The position numbers and the translations under genes are program-made. A DNA stretch of 7,708 nt from Candidatus Collierbacteria bacterium RIFOXYD1_FULL_40_9 (GTDB taxonomy: Bacteria > Patescibacteriota > Microgenomatia > UBA1400 > MFAQ01), in assembly GCA_001776275.1 (NCBI GenBank), contig MFAQ01000015.1, forward strand, positions 1,510 through 9,217, read 5' to 3'. Below the pieces are notes generated by a model. That model had not been told where the DNA came from. It saw nothing but the letters and a program-made list of their open reading frames with translations, and did no database searches. This document shows, in pieces, positions 1-4,711 of the stretch. Each line of letters begins with the position of its first letter. Within the stretch, counting starts at the first letter, position 1.

Positions 1-1030
1 TGGTCAGAACGAAATGGGTTTTTGGGTAAAGATGGCAAAAGAGCACCTCGAGAAAGCCGTGAGTATTGTGGCCCAAGTTGTAACAGAACCATTGCTCCCA
101 CCGGAACATTTTGATAAAGAGAGAGGAACTATATTGGAAGAGCTCCATATGTATGAAGATAGACCAAACAGTAAGGCGGCAGAAGAGTGCAATAAATTGC
201 TTTTTGGAAAAACTAATATGGGTCGACCAATTATTGGGACAGTGGAAAGTTTAAAAGCGATGACCGTTGATGATTTGCGAAATTATTTTGAGAAATGGTT
301 TGTGGCAGAGAATATTGTCGTTGGAGTAGTAGGGGCGATAGAAAGCGAAGAAAGAGTACTAGAGTTGATCAAAGCTGAGTTTGCCAAATTAGTTGATGAT
401 ACTCGTAAAACACCTGCAAAAAATAAATTTGCTTGGGAAAAGAGTGAAAAAATAAAAAAAACCTTGGTTAGTAGAAAATTGGACCAAGCTGCAATGGTGA
501 TGGCTTTCCCAGGCCTTGATATGTTTGATGAGAGGCGACACGCATTGGAGCTGCTTAATATTATCTTAGGGGATGGTATGACCTCTCGACTTTTTAAAGA
601 AATCAGAGAAGAGAAGGGTTGGGCTTATGCCATTGGCTCGGATGTAGGGATGTCGACTGACAATGGAGAAGTGCTGATTGGAGCTGGACTACCGAAGGCT
701 AAAATAAATGAGGCTTTTGGGCTGATTAAAGAAATTTGTCTGGGGCTTGAGGATGAGAAGAGTAAATGGGTGATAAAAGAGGAAGAACTAATGACGGCAA
801 AAGATTGTTTTAAGGGCAGACTGGCACTTAGTTTGGACAAACCAGAGAATGTTTTGGGTAGAGCACTGGAGGATATGACTTTTAGAGGTAGTTTGGAGAC
901 CACAGAAGAGTTGCTGGCGGCTGTTGATGGGGTGGATGTGGAAGATGTTCGCGGGTTGGCTAGAGACCTTTTTAAAGAGGAATTGATTAGTGTGGCGGTG
1001 GTGGGAGATTACGAGAAGCTGGAGTTTTAA
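1..1030 (+). CDS. M16-family zinc metallopeptidase (processing-peptidase-like), 5' truncated
   Basis: The reading frame is open from base 2 to a TAA at 1028-1030 and gives 342 visible residues. Family members run to about 420, so roughly the first 80 are missing, including the HxxEH zinc/catalytic motif. Visible residues 40-55, ERGTILEELHMYEDRP, match the conserved segment that supplies the downstream zinc-ligand glutamate. The middle part GRPIIGTVESL...YFEKWFVAENIVVGVVG is the usual end of the first M16 domain. The second, non-catalytic domain contains FPGLDMFDERRHALELLNIILGDGMTSRLFKEIREEKGWAYAIGS, the classic M16_C signature. The family cleaves peptides or presequences inside a two-domain clamshell. 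No signal peptide can be judged because the N-terminus is outside the window. The first ATG (base 14) is internal and should not be used as the start. The gene is convergent with the RNA gene whose terminator begins 3 bp after its stop. Confidence 0.9.
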   Translation, partial: GQNEMGFWVKMAKEHLEKAVSIVAQVVTEPLLPPEHFDKERGTILEELHMYEDRPNSKAAEECNKLLFGKTNMGRPIIGTVESLKAMTVDDLRNYFEKWFVAENIVVGVVGAIESEERVLELIKAEFAKLVDDTRKTPAKNKFAWEKSEKIKKTLVSRKLDQAAMVMAFPGLDMFDERRHALELLNIILGDGMTSRLFKEIREEKGWAYAIGSDVGMSTDNGEVLIGAGLPKAKINEAFGLIKEICLGLEDEKSKWVIKEEELMTAKDCFKGRLALSLDKPENVLGRALEDMTFRGSLETTEELLAAVDGVDVEDVRGLARDLFKEELISVAVVGDYEKLEF

Positions 1031-1033
1031 GGC

Positions 1034-1071
1034 AAAAAAAGCCGACCAGCGCTTGAAGCGTAAAGGTCGGC
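1034..1071 (-). terminator. Intrinsic terminator of the small RNA
   Basis: A perfect 7-bp stem GCCGACC/GGTCGGC (1041-1047 with 1065-1071) encloses a second small helix CGCT/AGCG (1050-1053 with 1057-1060). On the minus strand it is followed by seven T (1040-1034). On the plus strand the tail is only GTGTTTT, so it may work weakly for the converging peptidase gene too, but the strong orientation is leftward. Confidence 0.88.
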
Positions 1072-1219
1072 GTGTTTTGGAGCTTTCAATCCGATTGTGC
1101 GGACCGGGTTGATTAACTCCTAAGGCCTCAGGAGAGGTTTTTGGGTAGCATCATGAGTTGTAAACGGAGAGCCGCACCACTCCAAAATGAAACCCCATTA
1201 GGACGGTTGTGTGTCCATG
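1034..1219 (-). ncRNA. Unclassified structured small RNA, about 185 nt
   Basis: A perfect consensus promoter (TTGACA, 17 bp, TATAAT) predicts transcription leftward from about 1218-1220, and an intrinsic terminator ends it at about 1034. No convincing ORF lies between; the longest frames are 6 and 15 codons and look accidental. Structure seen directly: an 8-bp helix TTTTGGAG/CTCCAAAA (1187-1180 with 1082-1075), an asymmetric internal loop (2 against 14 nt), a 6-bp helix GTGCGG/CCGCAC (1177-1172 with 1102-1097), and an apical hairpin CTCCTGA-GGCC-TTAGGAG at 1134-1117. The hairpin closes with a G-U pair on this strand but an A-C mismatch on the other, which supports the minus strand as the RNA. 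I see no SRP, RNase P or tmRNA hallmarks. The 6S RNA fold is not a good match because the RNA ends are not paired with each other. The family is unknown to me. Confidence 0.72.
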
Positions 1220-1225
1220 TTTTGT

Positions 1226-1254
1226 ATTATAACCTATAGGAGTGAGTTTGTCAA
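1226..1254 (-). promoter_or_regulatory. Perfect consensus sigma70 promoter for the small RNA
   Basis: Minus strand: -35 TTGACA at 1254-1249, 17-bp spacer, -10 TATAAT at 1231-1226. Both hexamers match consensus fully and the spacing is optimal, so strong, largely constitutive expression is expected. The -35 hexamer contains the TGA stop codon (1253-1251) of the upstream zinc-ribbon gene. Confidence 0.85.
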
Positions 1255-1421
1255 GACTTATGGGGTTTGGGGGGGTGTTTGAGTTCAGATTGCTTGATGG
1301 ATGAGCAGATGGGGCAGTAAACTGGATCAGAAAGACTCTGTTTTTTTCTGTTTTGTTGTTCGTAAACAGAGTAAACAAATGGGTTGTGGCAGTTTTGGCA
1401 GGTGAGGAGTTTATCTTGCAT
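1251..1421 (-). CDS. Small zinc-ribbon protein, 56 aa
   Basis: ATG at 1421-1419, TGA at 1253-1251. The protein is MQDKLLTCQNCHNPFVYSVY at the N-terminus, then an EQQ-containing basic linker, then DPVYCPICSS and a basic tail ending KPHKS. Two CxxC knuckles (residues 8-11 and 35-38) and the spacing C..C...F.(x)..EQ...P..C..C fit the short 'probable zinc-ribbon' family (zf-trcl type) found in many bacteria, whose function is not known. It probably binds one zinc ion and perhaps nucleic acid; that is inference from the fold. There is no Shine-Dalgarno. A TAAAAT hexamer sits exactly 6 nt before the ATG, which suggests a leaderless message. Upstream lies the terminator of the cold-shock gene, so it probably has its own promoter. 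Its stop codon is embedded in the small-RNA promoter. Confidence 0.75.
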   Translation of the reverse strand: MQDKLLTCQNCHNPFVYSVYEQQNRKKQSLSDPVYCPICSSIKQSELKHPPKPHKS

Positions 1422-1427
1422 AAGTGT

Positions 1428-1433
1428 ATTTTA
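1428..1433 (-). promoter_or_regulatory. -10-like hexamer placed for a leaderless zinc-ribbon mRNA
   Basis: TAAAAT on the minus strand, preceded by GGC and followed by 6 nt before the ATG at 1421. The predicted +1 coincides with the A of the start codon. No convincing -35 is seen; the region upstream is the cold-shock gene's terminator. Confidence 0.4.
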
Positions 1434-1437
1434 GCCT

Positions 1438-1466
1438 AAAAAAATCCCCCACAGAGAGTAGGGGAT
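1438..1466 (-). terminator. Intrinsic terminator of the cold-shock gene
   Basis: Stem ATCCCC/GGGGAT (1444-1449 region with 1461-1466) around an 11-nt loop, followed on the minus strand by seven T (1444-1438). It lies about 20 bp after the cold-shock stop codon. The opposite strand also has a CTTTTT tail, so it could act in both directions. Confidence 0.85.
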
Positions 1467-1485
1467 CTTTTTGAACAGGTGTAAG

Positions 1486-1695
1486 TTATTCAGCCTTTAC
1501 TACTTGGACATTTTTGGCTGCAGGGCCTTTGTCGCCCATCTCAATGTCGAAGCTGACGGTTACTCCTTCTTGTAGTTCTTCGAAGGTTATTCCTTGGAGG
1601 TCGTTTCTGTGAAAGAAGAGGTCTTTTTCTTCACCTTCTCTTGCTATAAAACCAAACCCTTTGTCGTCTACTTTCTTTTTTACTGTACCTGTCAT
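1486..1695 (-). CDS. Cold-shock-domain protein, 69 aa
   Basis: A single OB-fold cold-shock domain that binds single-stranded RNA/DNA, acting as an RNA chaperone in the cytoplasm. RNP1 is seen as KGFGFI (residues 12-17) and RNP2 as DLFFH (25-29), followed by the usual EELQEGVTVSFDIEMGDKGPAAKNVQVV end. The first strand reads MTGTVKKKVDDKGFGF, so the aromatic residues of the common KWF motif are replaced by KKK. RNP2 still carries two Phe and His. Length is standard for the family. ATG at 1695-1693, TAA at 1488-1486; no clear Shine-Dalgarno. It has its own terminator and is probably monocistronic. A long structured leader, as in other csp genes, cannot be excluded, and I could not place the promoter. 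Confidence 0.93.
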   Translation of the reverse strand: MTGTVKKKVDDKGFGFIAREGEEKDLFFHRNDLQGITFEELQEGVTVSFDIEMGDKGPAAKNVQVVKAE

Positions 1696-1783
1696 AATAT
1701 TTTTTGGTCTTTTTGGCTCTAATAATTTGCCAATTGACCAGTGGGTTTAAGTTTAACAGGTTTGGGATGTAATAGGTGGGAGC

Positions 1784-1803
1784 TGTGGACTCTGGGGGAA
1801 TTG
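1784..1803 (-). repeat. Duplicated tRNA-Ala(CGC) 3' end (att-like copy)
   Basis: These 20 bases are identical to 1920-1939. They reproduce the tRNA from mid T-loop through the acceptor 3' strand, the discriminator base and two bases beyond (minus strand CAATTCCCCCAGAGTCCACA). The copy lies downstream of the tRNA in its own direction, in the same orientation, offset by 136 bp. That is the geometry left by site-specific integration into a tRNA gene, but no integrase gene is present. Confidence 0.7.
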
Positions 1804-1875
1804 CCTCTCGGTCAAGTTCTGCTGAACTTGCCTCAAGGCCTGCCTCGCACCGTCGTGCTCCGGCTTTCAATTCCC
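1796..1875. repeat. Small structured inverted-repeat element between the tRNA-end copies
   Basis: Outer 8-bp inverted repeat GGGAATTG (1796-1803) / CAATTCCC (1868-1875). Inside it are a 7-bp hairpin CAAGTTC-TGCT-GAACTTG (1813-1830), which can extend through two G-C pairs past a bulge, and a 4-bp hairpin GCAC-CGTC-GTGC (1847-1858). It is GC-richer than its surroundings and has no credible coding content. It could be a palindromic repeat of the MITE/REP kind or part of an RNA. The left arm is also part of the tRNA-end copy. Confidence 0.5.
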
Positions 1876-1921
1876 ATAAACAATTACAAAATTCCTCCAC
1901 AAGGGAGAAATTTAATAATTG

Positions 1922-1992
1922 TGGACTCTGGGGGAATTGAACCCCCAACTTAGCAATGCGAATGCCATGTTATACCGTTTAACTAAGAGCCC
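1922..1992 (-). tRNA. tRNA-Ala, anticodon CGC
   Basis: Complete 71-nt cloverleaf. Acceptor GGGCTCT/AGAGTCC with G3-U70, the alanine identity pair. D-stem GTTA/TAAC with GG in the loop, anticodon stem TGGCA/TGCTA with loop TTCGCAT (anticodon CGC, reading GCG), and T-arm GGGGG-TTCAATT-CCCCC. Discriminator A; CCA is not encoded. A TATAAA hexamer at 2010-2005 would start transcription a few bases before the gene. Its 3' 20 bases are duplicated downstream at 1784-1803. Confidence 0.93.
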
Positions 1993-2004
1993 TCAGGTAG
2001 TTAT

Positions 2005-2017
2005 TTTATAGTAAAAT
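2005..2017. promoter_or_regulatory. Back-to-back -10-like hexamers for the two tRNAs
   Basis: The 35-bp gap between the divergent tRNAs holds TATAAA on the minus strand (2010-2005) and TAAAAT on the plus strand (2012-2017). They are placed 12 and 10 bp from the two mature 5' ends. Any -35 element would fall inside the opposite tRNA gene, and none resembles TTGACA. Confidence 0.35.
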
Positions 2018-2027
2018 ATTTGGTACT

Positions 2028-2098
2028 GGGCCTGTAGTTCACCGGTAGAATATATCCATGGCATGGATGAGAAGAGGGTTCGATTCCCTCCAGGTCCA
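2028..2098 (+). tRNA. tRNA-Ala, anticodon GGC
   Basis: Complete 71-nt cloverleaf. Acceptor GGGCCTG/CAGGTCC, again with G3-U70. D-stem GTTC/GAAT with GG in the loop, anticodon stem TATCC/GGATG with loop ATGGCAT (anticodon GGC, reading GCC and GCU), and T-arm GAGGG-TTCGATT-CCCTC. Discriminator A; CCA is not encoded. The gene ends 3 bp before the stop codon of the convergent membrane protein gene, with no terminator between them. Confidence 0.94.
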
Positions 2099-2101
2099 CA
2101 A

Positions 2102-3997
2102 TTAGTTTGTTTTTTGGTTGAGATTTATCAGTTCCTCTTGGAGTTTTTGAAAGTCTTCGGAGTTGTTTTCTAAGTATTTTATAGCCTCCTGCAGATAGAT
2201 CTTTGCTCGCTCGTTATCTTTTTCTTCTAAATAAATGCGATAGAGATTTTGGTAAGGTAGACTCCAGTTTGGTTTTAGTTCGGCTGCTTGGTTGATAAGC
2301 TTAACAGCCTGTTCTTTGTCTTGGAGGTTGTAGTAAAGGATACCAAGCTGAAGTCTTAGCTTGGGGTTGGTGGGGTCTAGCGAGATGGCTTGGGCAAGAT
2401 GAGAGATAGCAAGATTTGTGGCACCATCTGCCGAACCGATGAAAGACTGGTAAATGTTTGAGAGGTTTTCCCAGACCATTACGTTGAAGGGATCTATTTT
2501 GGCGGCGAGTCTACCAGCATCGATACTACGTTGCATCATCTCGGCGCTATTTTTTTTGTCTGTTTCGGTTGGGCTTTGTTTTTGGAGATAGAAGAGAGCA
2601 ACTTGTTGGTAGGTATTAGAAAGTAGTAGTGAGTAAGTTGAGTCATATTGATTTAGTTTCTGAGCCTCTATTTGTTTTTGAAATGAAACACCCAGGTCAC
2701 TTTTGGCTGCTAAATTTGCTTCATGAAGCTTGATAGAGCCTAAATAAAACTTGGAGCCAAAGTTCCAGTAAATAGCAAGAGTGGTGATAGTGATTATGAG
2801 AACGCTTATAGGTAAGAATCTTGAGAGAGCTGTGGAAGTGTTACCGTCACTACTGATATTTAGGTGAAGTGTTTTAATATTTGAGGAGTTTTCATTTTTT
2901 AGAATTTGAGTAATGATAGAGATAATAACTAGAGAAGTGATAATGCTAACTATTCCCATTGGGGTGAAGATAGTCAATATAAAGTAGGTTAACAAAGAGG
3001 CGGTAAAGAAAGAAAGTAAACCTTTGTTTTCCTTATCTTTGTCTTTTAGTAATCTGAGTGGTTGAATAATGCTTTTGAGATATATGTAAACCAAACTGAG
3101 TCCACCAAGAAGTCCGGTAGTAGTAAAAAGGGTAAGTAGTAGCGATCCGGACTCGCTAAATCTCATGTTCCATAGTTTTTCATTTAAGTTTAGGTAGACT
3201 GGTCGAAGACGGGTAAAACTACTAAGAAAGTTTTCTGGTCCGGTGCCAACGAGAGCAGTTCCGGGATACTTGAAGATATCTAGGGCTATAGACCAACTGG
3301 TATTGAGAGGCAGAATATTTAGCGACTTGAAACCGCTTGGGAGGATAAGAAGGATATTTATAGTGGTAGCAGTTGCCAATATGGAAGTGGTTATAAGGTA
3401 AATAGTTTTTTTGAGAGTATTTGTTTCGTTTAGGATCAAGGTAATAAGTCCCACGATAAGAGGAATGGTGAAGGTAAGTGCCGAGAGAACACTGCCAGTG
3501 AGGTTGAAAAATTTGCTTTCGACTAGGTACTCTGGGAAAAAGAATTTTGTTAGACCAAAATAGTGAAAAATGGTGACTAAGCTTAGGAGTGTGGCTGAGG
3601 TTAGTAGCGAGTAAAGGCTAATTTGTATTTTGTTTTCTGAAAGCTTTGTGGAGGTGTGAGAAAGATGAACAAGAAAAATGGCGGCAAAGAGAGTGGTGAT
3701 TCCGGTGGAGCTTAAAACTTTGGTAGGGCTAATGAAATAAGTGGAGAGAAAGTGGAAGAGAGTTAGCAAAAAGAGACCTGTTGTAGCTGGTGAGAAGTTC
3801 AAACTAATTTTGTTTTCTAAAATGTTTTTGATTGACCAGAAAGTTATGGCGATAGTGGTTAAAACATTTAGTAAATAGAATTTATTAAAAGCGAAGAAGT
3901 CGATAGTGTTGGTAAGAAAAAATAGGGGAACGATTAAAAAAATTAAGCTTGGTAGATACTGAAGAATTAGTTGGGGAAATTGCTTAATTTTGGTCAT
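2102..3997 (-). CDS. Polytopic membrane protein: O-antigen-ligase-like core plus C-terminal TPRs, 631 aa
   Basis: About ten or eleven hydrophobic segments span residues 11-367, with a last one at about 395-412. They enclose a larger hydrophilic loop (about 220-285) with TSWSIALDIFKYPGTALVGTGPENF (233-257), which resembles the Wzy_C/O-antigen-ligase signature (W..AL.....P..G.GP.NF) found in polymerases and ligases that move undecaprenyl-linked glycans. Residues after 412 are soluble and helical. TPR-like units are visible at about 505-540, 543-577 (LQLGILYYNLQDKEQAVKLINQAAELKPN) and 579-611. A role in surface polysaccharide or glycoprotein assembly is likely, but the substrate is unknown and a pure scaffold role is possible. 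ATG start, no Shine-Dalgarno; it begins 11 bp after the stop of the upstream 160-aa gene, so the two are probably co-transcribed. TAA stop at 2104-2102, tail to tail with tRNA-Ala(GGC). Confidence 0.75.
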   Translation of the reverse strand: MTKIKQFPQLILQYLPSLIFLIVPLFFLTNTIDFFAFNKFYLLNVLTTIAITFWSIKNILENKISLNFSPATTGLFLLTLFHFLSTYFISPTKVLSSTGITTLFAAIFLVHLSHTSTKLSENKIQISLYSLLTSATLLSLVTIFHYFGLTKFFFPEYLVESKFFNLTGSVLSALTFTIPLIVGLITLILNETNTLKKTIYLITTSILATATTINILLILPSGFKSLNILPLNTSWSIALDIFKYPGTALVGTGPENFLSSFTRLRPVYLNLNEKLWNMRFSESGSLLLTLFTTTGLLGGLSLVYIYLKSIIQPLRLLKDKDKENKGLLSFFTASLLTYFILTIFTPMGIVSIITSLVIISIITQILKNENSSNIKTLHLNISSDGNTSTALSRFLPISVLIITITTLAIYWNFGSKFYLGSIKLHEANLAAKSDLGVSFQKQIEAQKLNQYDSTYSLLLSNTYQQVALFYLQKQSPTETDKKNSAEMMQRSIDAGRLAAKIDPFNVMVWENLSNIYQSFIGSADGATNLAISHLAQAISLDPTNPKLRLQLGILYYNLQDKEQAVKLINQAAELKPNWSLPYQNLYRIYLEEKDNERAKIYLQEAIKYLENNSEDFQKLQEELINLNQKTN

Positions 3998-4008
3998 TAC
4001 AGACCATT

Positions 4009-4491
4009 TTAGGGATTGACGATGTGGTAGTCAACCAGACGATCCTGATTGCTTACAGAGTTACTGACAACTACAAATTGACCGACTGATTTGCTCTTTA
4101 TCGAATAGAGAGATTTGTCACCTTCTTTGTTGGTTAAGTAAATCTGACTAGATTCGAGGACGGCAGGATCGGTAACAGTTAATTCGGCCGTATTGGCAAC
4201 AATTGTTACTGTTTTTTCTTGAGAGTTGGTTTGGGTAGTGGCACTAGCTGAGGAAATTTCCGTAGCCTGGTTGGCAATAACAACATCTTGTTTGGGTGAT
4301 GGAGTTGGAACAGTACTTAGAACTCCTTGGGGAATGGGTGAGACTAGGGTGCCGGTAGGTAGACTAGTGTAGTAGCCAAGGACTATGAGAGTGATGGGAG
4401 CAAAAAGGAAGACAAATGATAGTCCCAAAAGCAGGTTTGAGATAAGAGAAGATTGTTTGGCTGGGGTGGCGTTGGTAAATTCGATAGTCAC
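4009..4491 (-). CDS. Single-pass membrane-anchored protein with Ser/Thr/Pro linker, 160 aa
   Basis: I recognise no named family. Residues 1-16 are short and polar, 17-42 form one hydrophobic segment (LISNLLLGLSFVFLFAPITLIVLGYY), 43-95 are a low-complexity linker rich in Ser, Thr, Pro and Gln (VPTPSPKQ, SSASATTQTNSQ), and 96-160 look like a small beta domain (ELTVTDPAVLESSQIYLTN...SLYSIKSKSVGQFVVVSNS...VDYHIVNP). The topology suggests an N-in anchor with the domain displayed outside. Similar ends occur, from memory, on surface or pilus-like proteins of Patescibacteria; this is not checked. The start is GTG at 4491-4489; an in-frame TAA at 4503-4501 leaves almost no room upstream. There is no Shine-Dalgarno, and the -10 position predicts a leaderless message. 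It is first in a two-gene operon with the 631-aa membrane protein. Confidence 0.7.
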   Translation of the reverse strand: MTIEFTNATPAKQSSLISNLLLGLSFVFLFAPITLIVLGYYTSLPTGTLVSPIPQGVLSTVPTPSPKQDVVIANQATEISSASATTQTNSQEKTVTIVANTAELTVTDPAVLESSQIYLTNKEGDKSLYSIKSKSVGQFVVVSNSVSNQDRLVDYHIVNP

Positions 4492-4497
4492 GACTTC

Positions 4498-4526
4498 ATT
4501 TTAGCAGATTTGCTGATGATATTAAA
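4498..4526 (-). promoter_or_regulatory. Extended -10 promoter of the surface-protein operon
   Basis: Minus strand: TGC plus TAAAAT (4506-4498) forms an extended -10. A weak -35 TTTAAT lies at 4526-4521 with 17-bp spacing. The predicted +1 is base 4491, the G of the GTG start, so the transcript would be leaderless. A small inverted repeat AGCA-AATC-TGCT overlaps the -10 upstream edge. Confidence 0.5.
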
Positions 4527-4540
4527 CAATTTTGGTTCGA

Positions 4541-4678
4541 AGTACCGCAAAATGCGTACTCACCTCGTTACTGTCTCACTTCGTTCGCATGTACATAGTT
4601 GTGTGCGCTTTTGCTAGTACTTCTGCACCTGCAATGTTTAATAGATTCTTGGGAATGACTGCGCGCGGTTTTGTATAC
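4541..4678. repeat. Inverted-repeat element, copy 1, upstream of dprA
   Basis: The right end (4659-4678) reads CTGCGCGCGGTTTTGTATAC, identical at 18 of 20 positions to 5633-5652 downstream of dprA. The left end is a hairpin AGTA-C-CGCA-AAA-TGCG-TACT (4541-4560) whose CGCAAAATGCG core resembles the reversed right end loosely. The interior holds CTCACTTCGTTCGCATGTAC (4573-4592), a type of sequence common in dispersed palindromic repeats. It fills most of the gap between the divergent surface operon and dprA and ends about 20 bp before the dprA -10. The left boundary is uncertain. Confidence 0.5.
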
Positions 4679-4696
4679 ACGCTCGCAATTTTAATT

Positions 4697-4705
4697 TGGT
4701 TTAAT
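4697..4705 (+). promoter_or_regulatory. Extended -10 promoter of dprA
   Basis: TGG plus TTTAAT (4697-4705), followed by exactly 6 nt and then the ATG at 4712. The predicted +1 is the A of the ATG, giving a leaderless message. No good -35 is present; the right arm of repeat copy 1 lies directly upstream. Confidence 0.45.
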
Positions 4706-4711
4706 ATTTAT

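Noticed and set aside
625..903. Minus-strand ORF opposite the M16 peptidase
   Set aside because: Shadow of a coding region with strong family motifs on the other strand.
1034..1219. The small RNA as a 6S RNA or SRP RNA
   Set aside because: Its 5' and 3' regions do not pair with each other as in 6S, and the conserved SRP apical loop sequence (GGAAG/AGCA type) is absent on either strand.
1034..1260. The structured RNA as a riboswitch leader
   Set aside because: No gene follows on the minus strand; the transcript ends at a strong terminator facing the tail of the convergent peptidase gene.
1151..1378. Minus-strand ORF of 75 aa beginning inside the zinc-ribbon gene
   Set aside because: It reads the zinc-ribbon gene in the wrong frame and then continues through the promoter and small RNA.
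1784..1939. A two-repeat CRISPR remnant (20-bp identical copies, 116-bp gap)
   Set aside because: The repeat is the tRNA 3' end, the spacer is too long, and no cas genes are visible.
1631..1948. Minus-strand ORF of 105 aa across the start of csp, the structured element and the tRNA end
   Set aside because: It overlaps the real cold-shock gene in another frame, runs through the tRNA and repeat, and its MGVQFPQSP.../KAGARRCEAG-type sequence is the usual product of translating tRNA and palindromic DNA.
1741..1953. Plus-strand ORF of 70 aa ending SGGIEPPT
   Set aside because: The ending is the antisense reading of a tRNA T-arm, a well-known false gene, and the rest is the repeat element.
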